DNA of 64,000 bases from an uncultured Verrucomicrobia subdivision 3 bacterium (GCA_903921455.1 CAIXPZ010000096.1:33091-97090); one strand, 5' to 3'; numbered from the stretch's first letter, positions 45,449 to 55,530 are shown. A program made the numbers and translations. The notes: generated by a model from the letters alone, not told the origin.

Positions 45449-46300
45449 ATGGAACAAACGACTCTGACTCTCGGCCACTCGCCCGACCCCGATGACGCGT
45501 TCATGTTTTACGCGCTCGCGAAAGGGCTGATTCCCGCTCACGGTTATCATTTTCAACACATCCTCCAGGATATTCAGACCCTGAACGAGCGCGCCACGCG
45601 CGGCGAGCTCGACATTTCGGCCGTTAGCATTCACGCCTACGCCTATGTCTCCGACCAATACGCGCTGCTGCCCAGCGGCGCGAGCATGGGCGATGGTTAT
45701 GGCCCGATGCTCGTCGCCAAAAACAAATTCTCCCGGGAGGAGATTCTCAAAAAGAAGATCGCCGTGCCTGGCACCATGACCAGCGCTTTTCTTGCCCTGC
45801 AGCTCTGGCTGGACAAACCCGCCAAAGAATTCAATTTTGTTGTCGTGCCCTTCGACCAGATTTTCGCCGCCGTGAAAAGCGGCCTGGCTGAAGTCGGCCT
45901 GATCATTCATGAGGGCCAGCTTACGTATCAGAACGAAGGGCTGGTCGTTTGCGAAGACCTCGGTGTTTGGTGGGGCCAAGCAAACGACGGCCTGCCCCTG
46001 CCCCTGGGCGGCAACGTCATCCACAAGCGGTTTCCCCTGGCCACGCGCAAGCTGATTTCTGACACGCTCACGGCCAGCATTCAATACAGCCTCGACCATC
46101 GCCCGGAAGCCGTGCAACACGCCTTGCAATACGCCCGAGACATGGGGCGCGACCTCGCGGACAAGTTTGTCGGCATGTATGTGAATCACTGGACGCTGGA
46201 CTACGGCGACAAAGGCCGGGAATCCATTCGCCGGTTCCTCGGCCAGGCGTTCGAACGCGGCCTGATCCCGCACCGGCAGGAGTTGGAATTTGTCGTCTGA
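45449..46300 (+). CDS. mqnD: 1,4-dihydroxy-6-naphthoate synthase (MqnD), futalosine menaquinone pathway
   Basis: The 283-residue protein opens with LTLGHSPDPDDAFMFYALAK, the hallmark of MqnD, followed by DIQTLNERATRGELDISAVS, VPGTMTSAFLALQLWL and EVGLIIHEGQLTY. This periplasmic-binding-protein-like enzyme converts cyclic de-hypoxanthine futalosine to 1,4-dihydroxy-6-naphthoate in the cytoplasm. It implies that this organism makes menaquinone by the futalosine route. No other mqn gene is nearby. It is followed after 18 bases by a lactonase-like gene. No Shine-Dalgarno sequence precedes the ATG. Confidence 0.95.
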   Translation: MEQTTLTLGHSPDPDDAFMFYALAKGLIPAHGYHFQHILQDIQTLNERATRGELDISAVSIHAYAYVSDQYALLPSGASMGDGYGPMLVAKNKFSREEILKKKIAVPGTMTSAFLALQLWLDKPAKEFNFVVVPFDQIFAAVKSGLAEVGLIIHEGQLTYQNEGLVVCEDLGVWWGQANDGLPLPLGGNVIHKRFPLATRKLISDTLTASIQYSLDHRPEAVQHALQYARDMGRDLADKFVGMYVNHWTLDYGDKGRESIRRFLGQAFERGLIPHRQELEFVV

Positions 46301-46318
46301 CGCGTTCGCCAAGCTGCG

Positions 46319-47467
46319 ATGAAGCCGACCCGCTGCGCTAAAACAGTTTTTGCGCTTGGCCTGTTTACGTTGACGGCAACGGCATCGGCAGAAAGCAGTC
46401 TCGTTTATTTTGGCACATATACCAACGCCTTGAGTCGGGGGATTTATGTTTCCCGCCTGAATTCAGCGACCGGAAAGCTTTCCGCCCCAGCGCTGGCGGC
46501 GGAAACCCCCAGTCCTTGTTTCCTGGCAATTTCGCCGGATGAAAATTTTCTCTACGCCGCAAACAGCGTCCCGTCATTCAAAGGCGACCAAGCCGGAGCG
46601 GTGAGTGCGTTTCAAATAGATAAAACGTCCGCCCAGCTGACCTTGCTTAATCAAAAATCTTCCGGCGGGGCCGGCCCCTGTCATGTCAGCGTGGATGGTA
46701 GCGGGAAAGCCTTGCTGGTGGCAAATTATGGCGGCGGCAGCGTGAAAACCTTGCGCCTGAACCACGATGGCAGCCTAGGTGCCGAAGGCTCGTTGATGCA
46801 AGCTTTCGGCTCCAGTGTGAACCCTAGTCGCCAATCCTCGCCGCACGCACACTCGATTTGCCCCGACCCATCCAATCAGTTTGCGCTCGTTTGCGATTTG
46901 GGCACGGACAAGGTGATGATTTACGCGCTGAACGCCAATACCGGCAAGTTAGTCCCCCGCACGCCGCTGTCAGTTCAAGTGCCACCGGGCTCCGGACCGC
47001 GGCACTTGGCGTTCAGCCGGGATGGAAAACACCTTTACGTCATTAATGAAATGGCCTGCACCATCAGCACTTTTGGCTGGGATTCTGAAAAGGGGGAAAT
47101 GAGTTGGTGCGAAACCATTCCCGCATTGCCAAAGGAGGTTTCGGCGCTGACTGAATTCACCGCGGCGGAAATTCTGGTTCACCCGTCCGGCAACTTTGTT
47201 TATGCGACCGTGCGCGGCCATGACAGCGTGAGCGTCTTTGCGGTGGACGGGCGGAGCGGCCGGATCACCTTCCTGCAAAACATCTCCGCTGGCGGAAAAG
47301 TTCCGCGCGGTCTGGGAATTGACCCGACGGGGCGCTGGCTCATCGTCGCCAATCAAAAAACCGACAATGCCGTGGAATTTGCCATTGACCCGCAAACCGG
47401 AAAAATTTCCCCCACCGGGCAGGAATTGAAAATCGGCTCGCCGGTGGATGTAAAGTTTGCGCGCTAA
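46319..47467 (+). CDS. exported lactonase-type seven-bladed beta-propeller protein
   Basis: The 382-residue protein has a signal peptide (TVFALGLFTLTATASA). Propeller blades with repeated PxGxxxY/xxVxN patterns follow: LVYFGTYTNALSRGIYVSRL, PCHVSVDGSGKALLVANYGG, SSPHAHSICPDPSNQFALVC, GPRHLAFSRDGKHLYVINEM and VPRGLGIDPTGRWLIVANQK. The His in PHAHSI and the Arg in GPRHL are conserved in 6-phosphogluconolactonase-type (Pgl) propellers. Because it is exported, the substrate is probably a sugar lactone outside the cytoplasm, such as the product of an exported oxidoreductase, rather than 6-phosphogluconolactone (inference). Confidence 0.88.
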   Translation: MKPTRCAKTVFALGLFTLTATASAESSLVYFGTYTNALSRGIYVSRLNSATGKLSAPALAAETPSPCFLAISPDENFLYAANSVPSFKGDQAGAVSAFQIDKTSAQLTLLNQKSSGGAGPCHVSVDGSGKALLVANYGGGSVKTLRLNHDGSLGAEGSLMQAFGSSVNPSRQSSPHAHSICPDPSNQFALVCDLGTDKVMIYALNANTGKLVPRTPLSVQVPPGSGPRHLAFSRDGKHLYVINEMACTISTFGWDSEKGEMSWCETIPALPKEVSALTEFTAAEILVHPSGNFVYATVRGHDSVSVFAVDGRSGRITFLQNISAGGKVPRGLGIDPTGRWLIVANQKTDNAVEFAIDPQTGKISPTGQELKIGSPVDVKFAR

Positions 47468-47703
47468 ATTTCGGCGCCATTGGCCGGCCGCAAGGCTTAC
47501 AAAGCGGCCATTCGCGCAAGTGTCGCGCGAAATTCTTTGATTTATCAGCGCCGGCGATTGTCTGTGCGGTGGTTCCCCGGCGATGCCTTGACCAGTCTTC
47601 TTGAATCCCCTGGATGCAAGTTTCCCCTGCGAGTCACTAGTAGCGGGTTGGATGCTGTAGCGGTTTCCGCGCTTGACCCGCTGAAATCCTTGTAAAATTG
47701 GGG

Positions 47704-47731
47704 TTGCCACGGTCGTTTTCTCTGTTATTCT
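47704..47731 (+). promoter_or_regulatory. candidate promoter for rpsB-tsf
   Basis: TTGCCA (47704-47709) and TATTCT (47726-47731) are spaced by 16 bases. Each hexamer matches the sigma70 consensus at 4-5 of 6 positions. Use of this promoter would leave a leader of about 150 bases. Confidence 0.3.
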
Positions 47732-47824
47732 CCACGGCTCTCTGCCTCTTGCAAAAGCGGCGGGGAAAACGGCCTTAAAGTTGTCTTCGTGTGAAGCCAA
47801 GCGGCCATAACAACATCAAATAAA

Positions 47825-47843
47825 ATCCTGTATTCCGCAGGAT
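47825..47843 (+). promoter_or_regulatory. rpsB leader hairpin (possible S2 autoregulatory site)
   Basis: ATCCTG (47825-47830) and CAGGAT (47838-47843) form a 6-bp stem with a 7-base loop, 44 bases before the rpsB start. AAGGAA, the only good Shine-Dalgarno sequence in this cluster, lies between the hairpin and the ATG. Ribosomal protein leaders that bind S2 exist in other bacteria; whether this one does is unknown. Confidence 0.3.
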
Positions 47844-47887
47844 GCCTTGATTCGATTCAGGGTGATAACCAAAGGAAAATTGTAAAC

Positions 47888-48658
47888 ATGAGCACCATTG
47901 GAGTTAAAGAACTGTTGGAAGCCGGCGTCCATTTTGGACATCAAACCAAACGTTGGAACCCCAAGATGAAGCCCTTCATCTTTGACGCGCGGAACGGCAT
48001 CCACATCATTGATCTGAGCAAGACCGAGGCACAGCTTCAGGCTGCCCTGGATTATCTCGCCACCGCCGTCCGCAAGGGTGGAAAAATTTTATTTGTCGGC
48101 ACCAAGAAGCAGGCGCAGCAATGTGTCAAGGATACCGCCAAGGAAACCGGCCAGATGTTTGTCGTGGAGCGTTGGCTCGGCGGCACGTTGACCAATTTCG
48201 CCACCGTCAAAACGTCCATCAAACGCCTCAAGGAAATTGAAAAATGGGAAACCGACGGCACGATGGGCGGTTATGTCAAACAGGAGCAGGCGGCGATTCG
48301 CCGCGAAGGCGCGCGCTTGAATAAATATTTTGACGGTCTCCGCGAATTGGACAAAATGCCTGCGGCCCTCTTTGTCGTGGATGTGAAGCGCGAACACAAC
48401 GCCGTCGCCGAAGCTAAAAAACTGGGCGTGCCGATTGTGGCGCTCGTGGATACGAACAGCGATCCCGAAGATGCGACTTATCCGATTGCCGCGAACGACG
48501 ACGCCATCCGCTCCGTGCGGTTGCTGCTCGGTGCGGTATCGCAAACCATCACCCAAGCACGCGCGGAATTTGAATCCAAGAAATCCCGCCGCGTGAACGA
48601 GGAGGCGGCGCCCGCCGCTGAAACCACCCCAGCCGAAGTCGCGCCGGTGACCACTTAA
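47888..48658 (+). CDS. rpsB: 30S ribosomal protein S2
   Basis: The 256-residue protein begins MSTIGVKELLEAGVHFGHQT and carries RWNPKMKPFIFDARNGIHII, GKILFVGTKKQAQ, RWLGGTLTNFATVKTSIKRL and VPIVALVDTNSDPE, all standard for S2. The C-terminal tail is Ala/Glu/Pro-rich and slightly extended. S2 joins late in 30S assembly together with S1. It is followed by tsf in the classical rpsB-tsf arrangement. AAGGA is present about 12 bases before the ATG. Confidence 0.98.
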   Translation: MSTIGVKELLEAGVHFGHQTKRWNPKMKPFIFDARNGIHIIDLSKTEAQLQAALDYLATAVRKGGKILFVGTKKQAQQCVKDTAKETGQMFVVERWLGGTLTNFATVKTSIKRLKEIEKWETDGTMGGYVKQEQAAIRREGARLNKYFDGLRELDKMPAALFVVDVKREHNAVAEAKKLGVPIVALVDTNSDPEDATYPIAANDDAIRSVRLLLGAVSQTITQARAEFESKKSRRVNEEAAPAAETTPAEVAPVTT

Positions 48659-48739
48659 TTGATTTGGCGGGACACGGTGGATTTGGTTTTCACCGTGTCT
48701 TGGCTTTCAACTGCAAACGACCCCTTAAATATTTTTTCT

Positions 48740-49585
48740 ATGGCTGAAATTACTGCAGCAAATGTCGCCAAGCTCCGTGAAATGACGGGCGTTGGCATGA
48801 TGGAATGCAAAAAAGCGCTTGTGGAAGCCCAGGGCAATATCGAAGCTGCCGTGGATTTGCTCCGCAAATCCGGCGCCGCGAGTGCCGCCAAAAAGGCCAC
48901 GCGCGAGGCGCGTGAAGGCGTCATCGCCCAGTTCATCGCGGCCGGCGGAAAATCCGGCGTGCTGGTGGAAGTGAATTGCGAAACCGACTTCGTCGCCCGC
49001 AACGAGGGTTTCCGCGCGTTTGCCGATGAGATTGCCAAGAAGGTCGCCGCCGACCCGCAGGCCAGTCTTGAAGCGGATCGCGAAGCGGCCGTCAGCAAAA
49101 TGGGCGAGAACATTAAAATCACCCGCAATGCCCGGCTCGACGTTACCGGCAATGGTCTGGTGGCCGCCTATATCCACACTGGTGCGAAAGTTGGCGTGCT
49201 CGTCGAAGTCGGCGCCGGCAAAGCCGAGACCACCACCAAGGATGAATTCAAGCAGCTCGTGAAAGACATCACGCTCCAGATCGCCGCGGGTTTCCCGCAC
49301 GTTGTTTCACGCGAGCATGTCGCGCCCGAAGTCATTGCCAAGGAACGCGAGATCGCGGCTAACTCCGACCGCTTGAAAGGCAAGCCGGCTGCCGCGATGG
49401 AAAAGATTCTGGCTGGCGTGCTGGATAAATTCTTCCAGACCTATTGCCTCGTGGATCAGGGTTTCGTGAAGCGCAATTCCGAAGTCAGCGTCAAGGAACA
49501 TGTCGCGCAGATTTCCAAGCAGTTGGGCGACGAAATCGCCATCCGCCGCTTCGTGCGTTTTCAGGTGGGGGAAGCAACGGCCTAA
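48740..49585 (+). CDS. tsf: elongation factor Ts
   Basis: The ATG at 48740 gives 281 residues beginning MAEITAANVAKLREMTGVGM, with the conserved MECKKALVEA and EAAVDLLRKSGAA of the N-terminal UBA-like domain. EVNCETDFVARNEGF follows in the core, and the final region EISVKEH-type helix ends RRFVRFQVGEATA. EF-Ts exchanges GDP for GTP on EF-Tu. The frame is open for 27 more codons upstream, but the family start is clear. It lies 81 bases after rpsB and ahead of a strong terminator. No Shine-Dalgarno sequence is visible. Confidence 0.98.
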   Translation: MAEITAANVAKLREMTGVGMMECKKALVEAQGNIEAAVDLLRKSGAASAAKKATREAREGVIAQFIAAGGKSGVLVEVNCETDFVARNEGFRAFADEIAKKVAADPQASLEADREAAVSKMGENIKITRNARLDVTGNGLVAAYIHTGAKVGVLVEVGAGKAETTTKDEFKQLVKDITLQIAAGFPHVVSREHVAPEVIAKEREIAANSDRLKGKPAAAMEKILAGVLDKFFQTYCLVDQGFVKRNSEVSVKEHVAQISKQLGDEIAIRRFVRFQVGEATA

Positions 49586-49604
49586 ACTGCGCAATAAGTA
49601 TTTC

Positions 49605-49632
49605 AAAGGCGTCCGGTAACGGGCGCCTTTTT
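49605..49632 (+). terminator. rho-independent terminator of rpsB-tsf
   Basis: AAAGGCGTCCG pairs with CGGGCGCCTTT (one G-U pair) around a GTAA loop and is followed by a T-run of five. It lies 20 bases after the tsf stop. Confidence 0.85.
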
Positions 49633-49700
49633 GCGTTTCGGGCGGCTAAGAAATTGGGGCCGTCTCCTGCTGTCGTGCCTGCCGATTGAGTTTGGTTTGA

Positions 49701-50483
<783 letters not shown>

Positions 50484-50490
50484 TTTTCCA

Positions 50491-51342
50491 ATGCCCGAGC
50501 TGCCCGAAGTTGAAGTGCTCGCGCGCCATTTGCGCCCGCTGTTGATTGGCAGAACCATCCGCGGCATCAGTATCGGGCGGGCAAAGGTTTTACGGCCAAC
50601 AACACCTGCACGATTTAAAAAACAGCTGCTCGGGGCAAAATTTCTCGGCCTGCAACGGCGCGGAAAATACCTGCTGTTTGAATTGCGCCACCCCGGTGCG
50701 CGCGAGAAGTTTCGTCTGCTCGGTCATCTCGGCATGACCGGACGAATGTATCTCTCCGCCAAAGCCACCCCCCTGCCGAAACATGCAGCAGTTATTTTGC
50801 AGCTCGGCCCGAAAAAATTCATTTACGAAGACACGCGTTATTTCGGCCGATTGACCCTGGATATTTCCGCCGCCGAAAAGCTTGGGCCGGAACCGTGGGC
50901 GGTCGACTTCACGCCGGAACGGTTTCACCAAGCGCTGAAAAATTCCCGCCAGCCGATAAAAGTGAAACTGCTTGATCAGTCCTTGCTTGCCGGCGTCGGC
51001 AACATCTACGCGAGCGAAGCCTTATATCGCGCCGGGATTTCCCCGCGTCGACCGGCAAATAAAATCTCCCCGGCTGGATCGGTAAAATTATTGAACGCCA
51101 TTCGCAACGTCCTGCAGGAGGCGATTGATTGTGGCAGCACAATCCCCCTTAATTTTGCGGGCCGCAAGACCGACGGCTTGTTTTATTTCGGCCGGGCGGC
51201 GGGCACGCCGGATTATTTCGAAGAGCGTTTGCGCGTTTACGACCGCGCGTGCCAGCCGTGTGTGAACTGTGGTTTTCCCGTTAAGCGGATTGTGCAAGCG
51301 GCGCGGAGCACATTTTTCTGCCCGCATTGTCAAAAAGACTGA
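50491..51342 (+). CDS. mutM: formamidopyrimidine-DNA glycosylase (Fpg/MutM)
   Basis: The 283-residue protein begins MPELPEVE, where Pro2 and Glu3 are the catalytic pair. RRGKYLLFEL contains the conserved Lys near residue 60, HLGMTGRM follows, and QSLLAGVGNIYASEALYRAG is the helix-two-turn-helix. The C-terminal zinc finger is intact with CVNC and CPHC. MutM excises 8-oxoguanine and formamidopyrimidines from DNA and nicks the abasic site. It follows pyrH by 7 bases and lies upstream of tRNA-Asn. Confidence 0.97.
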   Translation: MPELPEVEVLARHLRPLLIGRTIRGISIGRAKVLRPTTPARFKKQLLGAKFLGLQRRGKYLLFELRHPGAREKFRLLGHLGMTGRMYLSAKATPLPKHAAVILQLGPKKFIYEDTRYFGRLTLDISAAEKLGPEPWAVDFTPERFHQALKNSRQPIKVKLLDQSLLAGVGNIYASEALYRAGISPRRPANKISPAGSVKLLNAIRNVLQEAIDCGSTIPLNFAGRKTDGLFYFGRAAGTPDYFEERLRVYDRACQPCVNCGFPVKRIVQAARSTFFCPHCQKD

Positions 51343-51351
51343 CGAAACGAT

Positions 51352-51379
51352 TTGACGAATGCGCGGCGACTTGTAAATT
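51352..51379 (+). promoter_or_regulatory. sigma70-like promoter for tRNA-Asn
   Basis: TTGACG (51352-51357), a 16-base spacer and TAAATT (51374-51379) precede the tRNA by 16 bases. The layout parallels the candidate promoter of tRNA-Glu at 8327-8354. Confidence 0.45.
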
Positions 51380-51395
51380 ATACGTCCCTTTGCGT

Positions 51396-51470
51396 TCCAG
51401 AGTAGCTCAATGGTAGAGCACGCGGCTGTTAACCGTGATGTTGAAGGTTCGAGCCCTTCCTCTGGAGCCA
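51396..51470 (+). tRNA. tRNA-Asn (anticodon GTT)
   Basis: I folded the 75-base cloverleaf by hand. The acceptor stem TCCAGAG/CTCTGGA is followed by G and an encoded CCA. The D stem is GCTC/GAGC, the anticodon stem CGCGG/CCGTG with loop CTGTTAA, and the T stem GAAGG/CCTTC with loop TTCGAGC. The anticodon at 51428-51430 is GTT, reading AAC/AAT (Asn). Confidence 0.96.
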
Positions 51471-51521
51471 TTATTAACTACTTGGGCGGTAATAGAATCA
51501 GCCAGCTCTTCAAGGTTCAGC

Positions 51522-51674
51522 AGAGATCAAAACGGACCGGAATATGACCGCGAAAGCGTATCCCGGCATCACGCATGACTGTGGCTCGGTAACCGCCATT
51601 ATCGCTCGTTTGAACCTGACTCACCCAATTATACCGTTCCCGTCCACCAAATCGGTGCCAGGCTAAGTCGTCTT
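51522..51674 (-). pseudogene. short open stretch without start, possible 3' remnant of a lost gene
   Basis: On the minus strand about 50 codons are open from just inside the response regulator gene to a TGA at 51522. The text contains WHRFGGRERYNWVSQVQTSD, then NGGYRATVMRDAGIRFRGHI and PVRFDLC. It has no start codon and I recognise no family. It may be chance, or the tail of a gene displaced when the regulator pair arrived beside the tRNA. Confidence 0.2.
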
Positions 51675-52361
51675 AGTCTGATTATCGAAGATATTTCCAC
51701 CGAGGTATTTGGCCGTGGCTTCGGCCCGGCAGCGCACGTGCATTTTTTCGTAGATGTGTCCGATGTGGTTGCGGGCGGTGCCGGCGCTGATGCCCAAGTG
51801 GTGGGCGATTTCCTTGTTGGCATATCCACGGGCGATGAGCTGGAGGATTTCCGTTTCCCGCGGCGTCAGGTCGGCGGCTTGCACCTTCTGGGCCGCCGGC
51901 TGCCGGAAAGCCTCGATGACCTGGCGGGCAATCTGGCCGGTCATCGGCGCCCCACCCTCGACGACCGCGATGATGGACTGGATCAGCTCGGCCGCCGGAA
52001 TGTTCTTCAGCAGATAGCCGCTAGCGCCGACTTTAAGGGCTTCAAAGATATTGTCGTTATCGGAATAGGCGGTGAGCATGAGAATCTGTGTTTTGGGCAG
52101 GCGTTCTTTAAGTCGGGCGGTGCATTGGATGCCAGACATGCCCGGCAGGTTGATGTCCATGAGCACCACCTCAGGCCGGTCATGGAGAAATCCTTCCAGG
52201 GCGGCTTCGCCGGAAGCATAGGCGGCAATGGATTTCACTTGCGGGTGGAGGTGCAATAGTTTGGTGAGACTTTCGCGCACTTCGCGATCGTCCTCCACAA
52301 TGCCGACATTGATTTTCATCGGTTTCGCGGGACTGCTTTCCGGGGTTGTTTTGGCACTCAT
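51663..52361 (-). CDS. NarL/FixJ-type response regulator
   Basis: The 232-residue protein has a receiver domain (about 16-135) with IVEDDREVRESLTKLL for the acidic pair, VLMDINLPGMSG carrying the phospho-accepting Asp (about residue 69), MLTAY and YLLKN with the conserved Lys. The C-terminal LuxR/GerE helix-turn-helix (about 165-222) reads LTPRETEILQLIARGYANKE. The start may be ATG 52361 or ATG 52319; the second begins nearer the domain. The gene lies 19 bases downstream of the sensor kinase, so the two form a cognate pair. Target genes are unknown, but the adjacent PATR gene is the natural candidate. Confidence 0.93.
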   Translation of the reverse strand: MSAKTTPESSPAKPMKINVGIVEDDREVRESLTKLLHLHPQVKSIAAYASGEAALEGFLHDRPEVVLMDINLPGMSGIQCTARLKERLPKTQILMLTAYSDNDNIFEALKVGASGYLLKNIPAAELIQSIIAVVEGGAPMTGQIARQVIEAFRQPAAQKVQAADLTPRETEILQLIARGYANKEIAHHLGISAGTARNHIGHIYEKMHVRCRAEATAKYLGGNIFDNQTKTT

Positions 52362-52380
52362 GGCGGGTTTTGGTTCTGCG

Positions 52381-55300
52381 TCAAATGACAGGGTTTGTTT
52401 TTGGCTCAGGATTTGCCGGCAGCGGCACTGTCAGCGTTACCATGGTTCCCAGCCCCGGCTGGCTCGCTATCTCCGCCCGCCCTTTAATCAGTTCCATCCG
52501 GCTTTTGAGGTTGGCCAGGCCGTTCCCGCCGGGTCTTGGCGTAGCCCTTTCAAATCCCCGGCCATTGTCGGAAATCATCACATGCAACCAGCCGTTTTCA
52601 ACGTGAATATGCATCCGGATCATGGTGGCGGACGCATGGCGGACGGCGTTGCTGAGCGTTTCCTTGGCCGCCAACAACAAGTTATGCCGAACCTGCGCGG
52701 AGACCGGGAGATTGGGATAATTCAAGTCTCCCTCCAGGCGCCAGCTGATCCCGGTCGGAGCCAGGAATCGCTCCGTGTAGTCGCTTAAAAAAGCCGCAAT
52801 ATTCGGGAGCGAATCATTCTTCGGATTGATCGTCCAGACCACCTCGTTCATCGCGCCCATCAGTTGCTGGACGCGACTGGTGATGAAACTGATCTGTAAT
52901 TTCATGTCACCCAGCGACGGATTTTCCCGCATGGCGAGTTCGCCGAGATGGGCGATGCTGGTCAGCCGGGCGCCCAATTCGTCATGCAAGTCACGGGCAA
53001 TGCGCCGTCGCTCGTTTTCAAGCGATTGTTCCAGTTCGAGCCGTTGCAAACGGTGCTGGAGACGACGTTTGACGATTGCGCGCACGAGCATCGTCAACCC
53101 GAATGCCGCCACGCCTAGGAGCCCGGCCTGGAACCACCAGGTCTGATAAAAGTGCGGACGTAGAAACAACCGCAACCCCGCACCCGACTCCATCCAGGTG
53201 CCCTCGCGGTTGGCGGCCATCACGCGGAAACGATAATGGCCCGGCGGAATCTGGGCATAATTAGCGAAACGGCGCGTGCCGGCATCCACCCACTCCCGGT
53301 CCAGTCCCGCCAGTTGATAGCGAAACCCAATGGATTCCGGTGTGCTGGAATGCAGTCCCGTGTAGTGAAAATCAAGGTTGTTCTGGCCTGGCGGCAGGAT
53401 GATTTCCGCAGGCTCGGGTTTTTCAGAAACGGCGGAAATGCCGCCGCTGCGTGCGGCGTTGGCAGGCAGGTTGCGACCGTTGACCAGAATCTCCTCGATC
53501 ACCACCGAGGGTGGCGCATTGACGCTCCGATAGCGTTTGGGATCCACGACCACGATGCCTTTGAGGGTCGAGAAATACAAAAGGCCGGCGCGCGACTTCA
53601 GCGCAGTGGGGTTGGTGCCACCGCTGCATTCTTCCACGAGCATGCCATCCTCCTCATTCAGGTTCAGGGGATGGAGTGAGGTGATTCTGCCCACCGCCAG
53701 ATCGTCAAACTCCTGTTTGCTGATGCGGGATATCCCCCGGTTGCTCCCTAGCCACAAATCGCCCGCGTCATCCTCCAGAATTTGTGAGATGGTATCACTA
53801 GCGAGGCCATCGCGGGTGGCGTAGGTGCTGATGCCATTGTCCTTGAGGCGGCTCAACCCGCCGTTGCGGGTGCCAATCCACAAGACTCCAGCCGGGTCAT
53901 AATAGAGCGCGCGAATCGAGTCGCTCCCCAGTCCTTGTTGCGTGGTGTAATGGCGTAAACCGTCGGGGGCCAGCAGATAAACTCCCGATTTGTCTGTGCC
54001 GGCGCACATGGAGCCATCGGGGGCCAGCACCAGTGCCTGCACACGGTCTGTAACTGGCAGGTCGTCCACCATTTCAAACGTATCCGACTGCTGACGCCAG
54101 AGCCCGTTGTAAGTTCCGGCCCATAAATGTTGCTGGCGGTCTTCCAATAGGCAGGTCACCGTCAGATTGGATTTTGTTTGGGGCGCGAGAGTTTGATTGG
54201 TGAAAACCGGCTGCTGGACCGTCTTTAAGTTGAACAAATTCCGGTCCGATGCCCACCAGATGTTGCCATCATGCGTGGCCAGCACGGAGCGCGCCCGCGG
54301 ATAGATATCGGCTTTGGTGTGGGTGAACCAGCGCTCGAAACCGCTTTCATTCTGCCGGTAAAGTCCGCCTTCCGTGGCTGCCAGCAGCCTGCCGTCCGGC
54401 ATTTCCACCATGGCGGCCACAACACTGTTGCTTAAACCGGCGTTGTCCGCCCATGTGGCAATCTGTTTAGGCCGCAAGCAGCTCAAGCCTCGCGAGGCAG
54501 TGCCAACCCAGAGGCCGCCTTCGCTGTCCGAGCAGAGCGACAGGATGTTTTCATCGGCCGGCGCCTGTTCTTTGATTGCCGGCAGAAACCGGTCGTCATT
54601 CAAATAAACCAAACCTTTACCATAAGATCCCGCCCACAATGTGCCATCCCGGGTTTCAGCGAGGCTGGACACAAAGAAAAAAGGCACGCCCTGATACTGG
54701 TTGAACTTTTTCCAGCGGCCCTGCTCCCGGCACAGCATATAGCCATTCCCAGTGCTGATCCAGAGCCGGCCGGCCCGGTCTTCCAGCAAGGAATGAATCG
54801 TTTTGGCGCCCGGAAGTGGAAAATTCACCGGCACTTCCACTGCCTTCCCGCTGGTTATTATCTGAAATAATTTTGCGGCGCTTCCCCAAACCCAGATGAC
54901 GCCTGAGCGATCTGCGTAAAGTTTTTGGATCGCTTGCGGCGGCAGACCGATGTTTTCACCCGCGCGAGTCATTTGTCCCTCCGTCCATTGGTAAAGCCCC
55001 TTGTCCGTCCCAACCCAGAGCCGGCCCTCGGCATCCTCGGCCAGGCCGGTGACAAAAACCCCGGCCAGGGTTCGCTTGAAACTCGGAGACGCATGTTGGC
55101 CGGTCTCGCACCGCGCCAGGCCGCGTTCGGTTCCCACCCACAAAACACCTCGCCGATCTTCCTGCAGGACAGTGATACCGGCGTGCGGGAGACCATCCGC
55201 CACCCCATAGCGACGGAAGCGCACGCCATCAAAGCAAGCCAGCCCATCCGGGGTTCCCACCCACAGATAACCGTCCTGTGATTGCAACAAGGCCGTCACC

Positions 55301-55530
55301 TTGTTTTCCGGCAAGCCCTGCTTTGTAGTCCAGGTGCGGACGGTGAAGTTGGGTTCGCCCGTTTCAACGTTGGCCACGGCCGCGGCATCGGTCTTTGCAA
55401 CATTGCCACCCATTAGGCTAAAACCCAGCACACAAACGAGCACCCGCAAAATCCGGCTGTCTAGCCGATGGTTCCAGCCGAAAGCAATCAAGCGGGTGGC
55501 GGCGCGAGACCTATGGCCGAGCATACTCAT
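52381..55530 (-). CDS. membrane sensor histidine kinase with two-component propeller and Y_Y_Y domains
   Basis: The ATG at 55530 gives 1049 residues; an ATG at 55608 is also in frame but overlaps a CRP-like site. A signal or anchor (ILRVLVCVLGFSLMGG) precedes about 12-14 regulator-propeller units with the [LI]WxGT pattern (GYLWVGTPDGLACFDG, RLWVGTDKGLYQWTEG, VLWIGTRNGGLSRLKD). The Y_Y_Y domain is at about 710-773, one membrane helix (WWFQAGLLGVAAFGLTMLV) at about 800-820, and a HisKA_3 H-box (RRRIARDLHDELGARLTSIA) near 840. The ATPase has KETLSNAVRHAS and DNGRGFE. The periplasmic propeller probably detects oligosaccharides and signals to the response regulator downstream. It is divergent from the giant PATR gene. 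Confidence 0.94.
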   Translation of the reverse strand: MSMLGHRSRAATRLIAFGWNHRLDSRILRVLVCVLGFSLMGGNVAKTDAAAVANVETGEPNFTVRTWTTKQGLPENKVTALLQSQDGYLWVGTPDGLACFDGVRFRRYGVADGLPHAGITVLQEDRRGVLWVGTERGLARCETGQHASPSFKRTLAGVFVTGLAEDAEGRLWVGTDKGLYQWTEGQMTRAGENIGLPPQAIQKLYADRSGVIWVWGSAAKLFQIITSGKAVEVPVNFPLPGAKTIHSLLEDRAGRLWISTGNGYMLCREQGRWKKFNQYQGVPFFFVSSLAETRDGTLWAGSYGKGLVYLNDDRFLPAIKEQAPADENILSLCSDSEGGLWVGTASRGLSCLRPKQIATWADNAGLSNSVVAAMVEMPDGRLLAATEGGLYRQNESGFERWFTHTKADIYPRARSVLATHDGNIWWASDRNLFNLKTVQQPVFTNQTLAPQTKSNLTVTCLLEDRQQHLWAGTYNGLWRQQSDTFEMVDDLPVTDRVQALVLAPDGSMCAGTDKSGVYLLAPDGLRHYTTQQGLGSDSIRALYYDPAGVLWIGTRNGGLSRLKDNGISTYATRDGLASDTISQILEDDAGDLWLGSNRGISRISKQEFDDLAVGRITSLHPLNLNEEDGMLVEECSGGTNPTALKSRAGLLYFSTLKGIVVVDPKRYRSVNAPPSVVIEEILVNGRNLPANAARSGGISAVSEKPEPAEIILPPGQNNLDFHYTGLHSSTPESIGFRYQLAGLDREWVDAGTRRFANYAQIPPGHYRFRVMAANREGTWMESGAGLRLFLRPHFYQTWWFQAGLLGVAAFGLTMLVRAIVKRRLQHRLQRLELEQSLENERRRIARDLHDELGARLTSIAHLGELAMRENPSLGDMKLQISFITSRVQQLMGAMNEVVWTINPKNDSLPNIAAFLSDYTERFLAPTGISWRLEGDLNYPNLPVSAQVRHNLLLAAKETLSNAVRHASATMIRMHIHVENGWLHVMISDNGRGFERATPRPGGNGLANLKSRMELIKGRAEIASQPGLGTMVTLTVPLPANPEPKTNPVI

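Larger units (their letters stand above)
47468..47887 (+). other. intergenic region and rpsB leader
   Basis: The 420 bases upstream of rpsB hold no gene. A short hairpin GGCCGC/GCGGCC (47486-47509) lies just past the lactonase gene and could end its transcript, though no T-run follows. The remainder contains a candidate promoter and an approximately 150-base leader with a small hairpin close to the rpsB start. Confidence 0.5.
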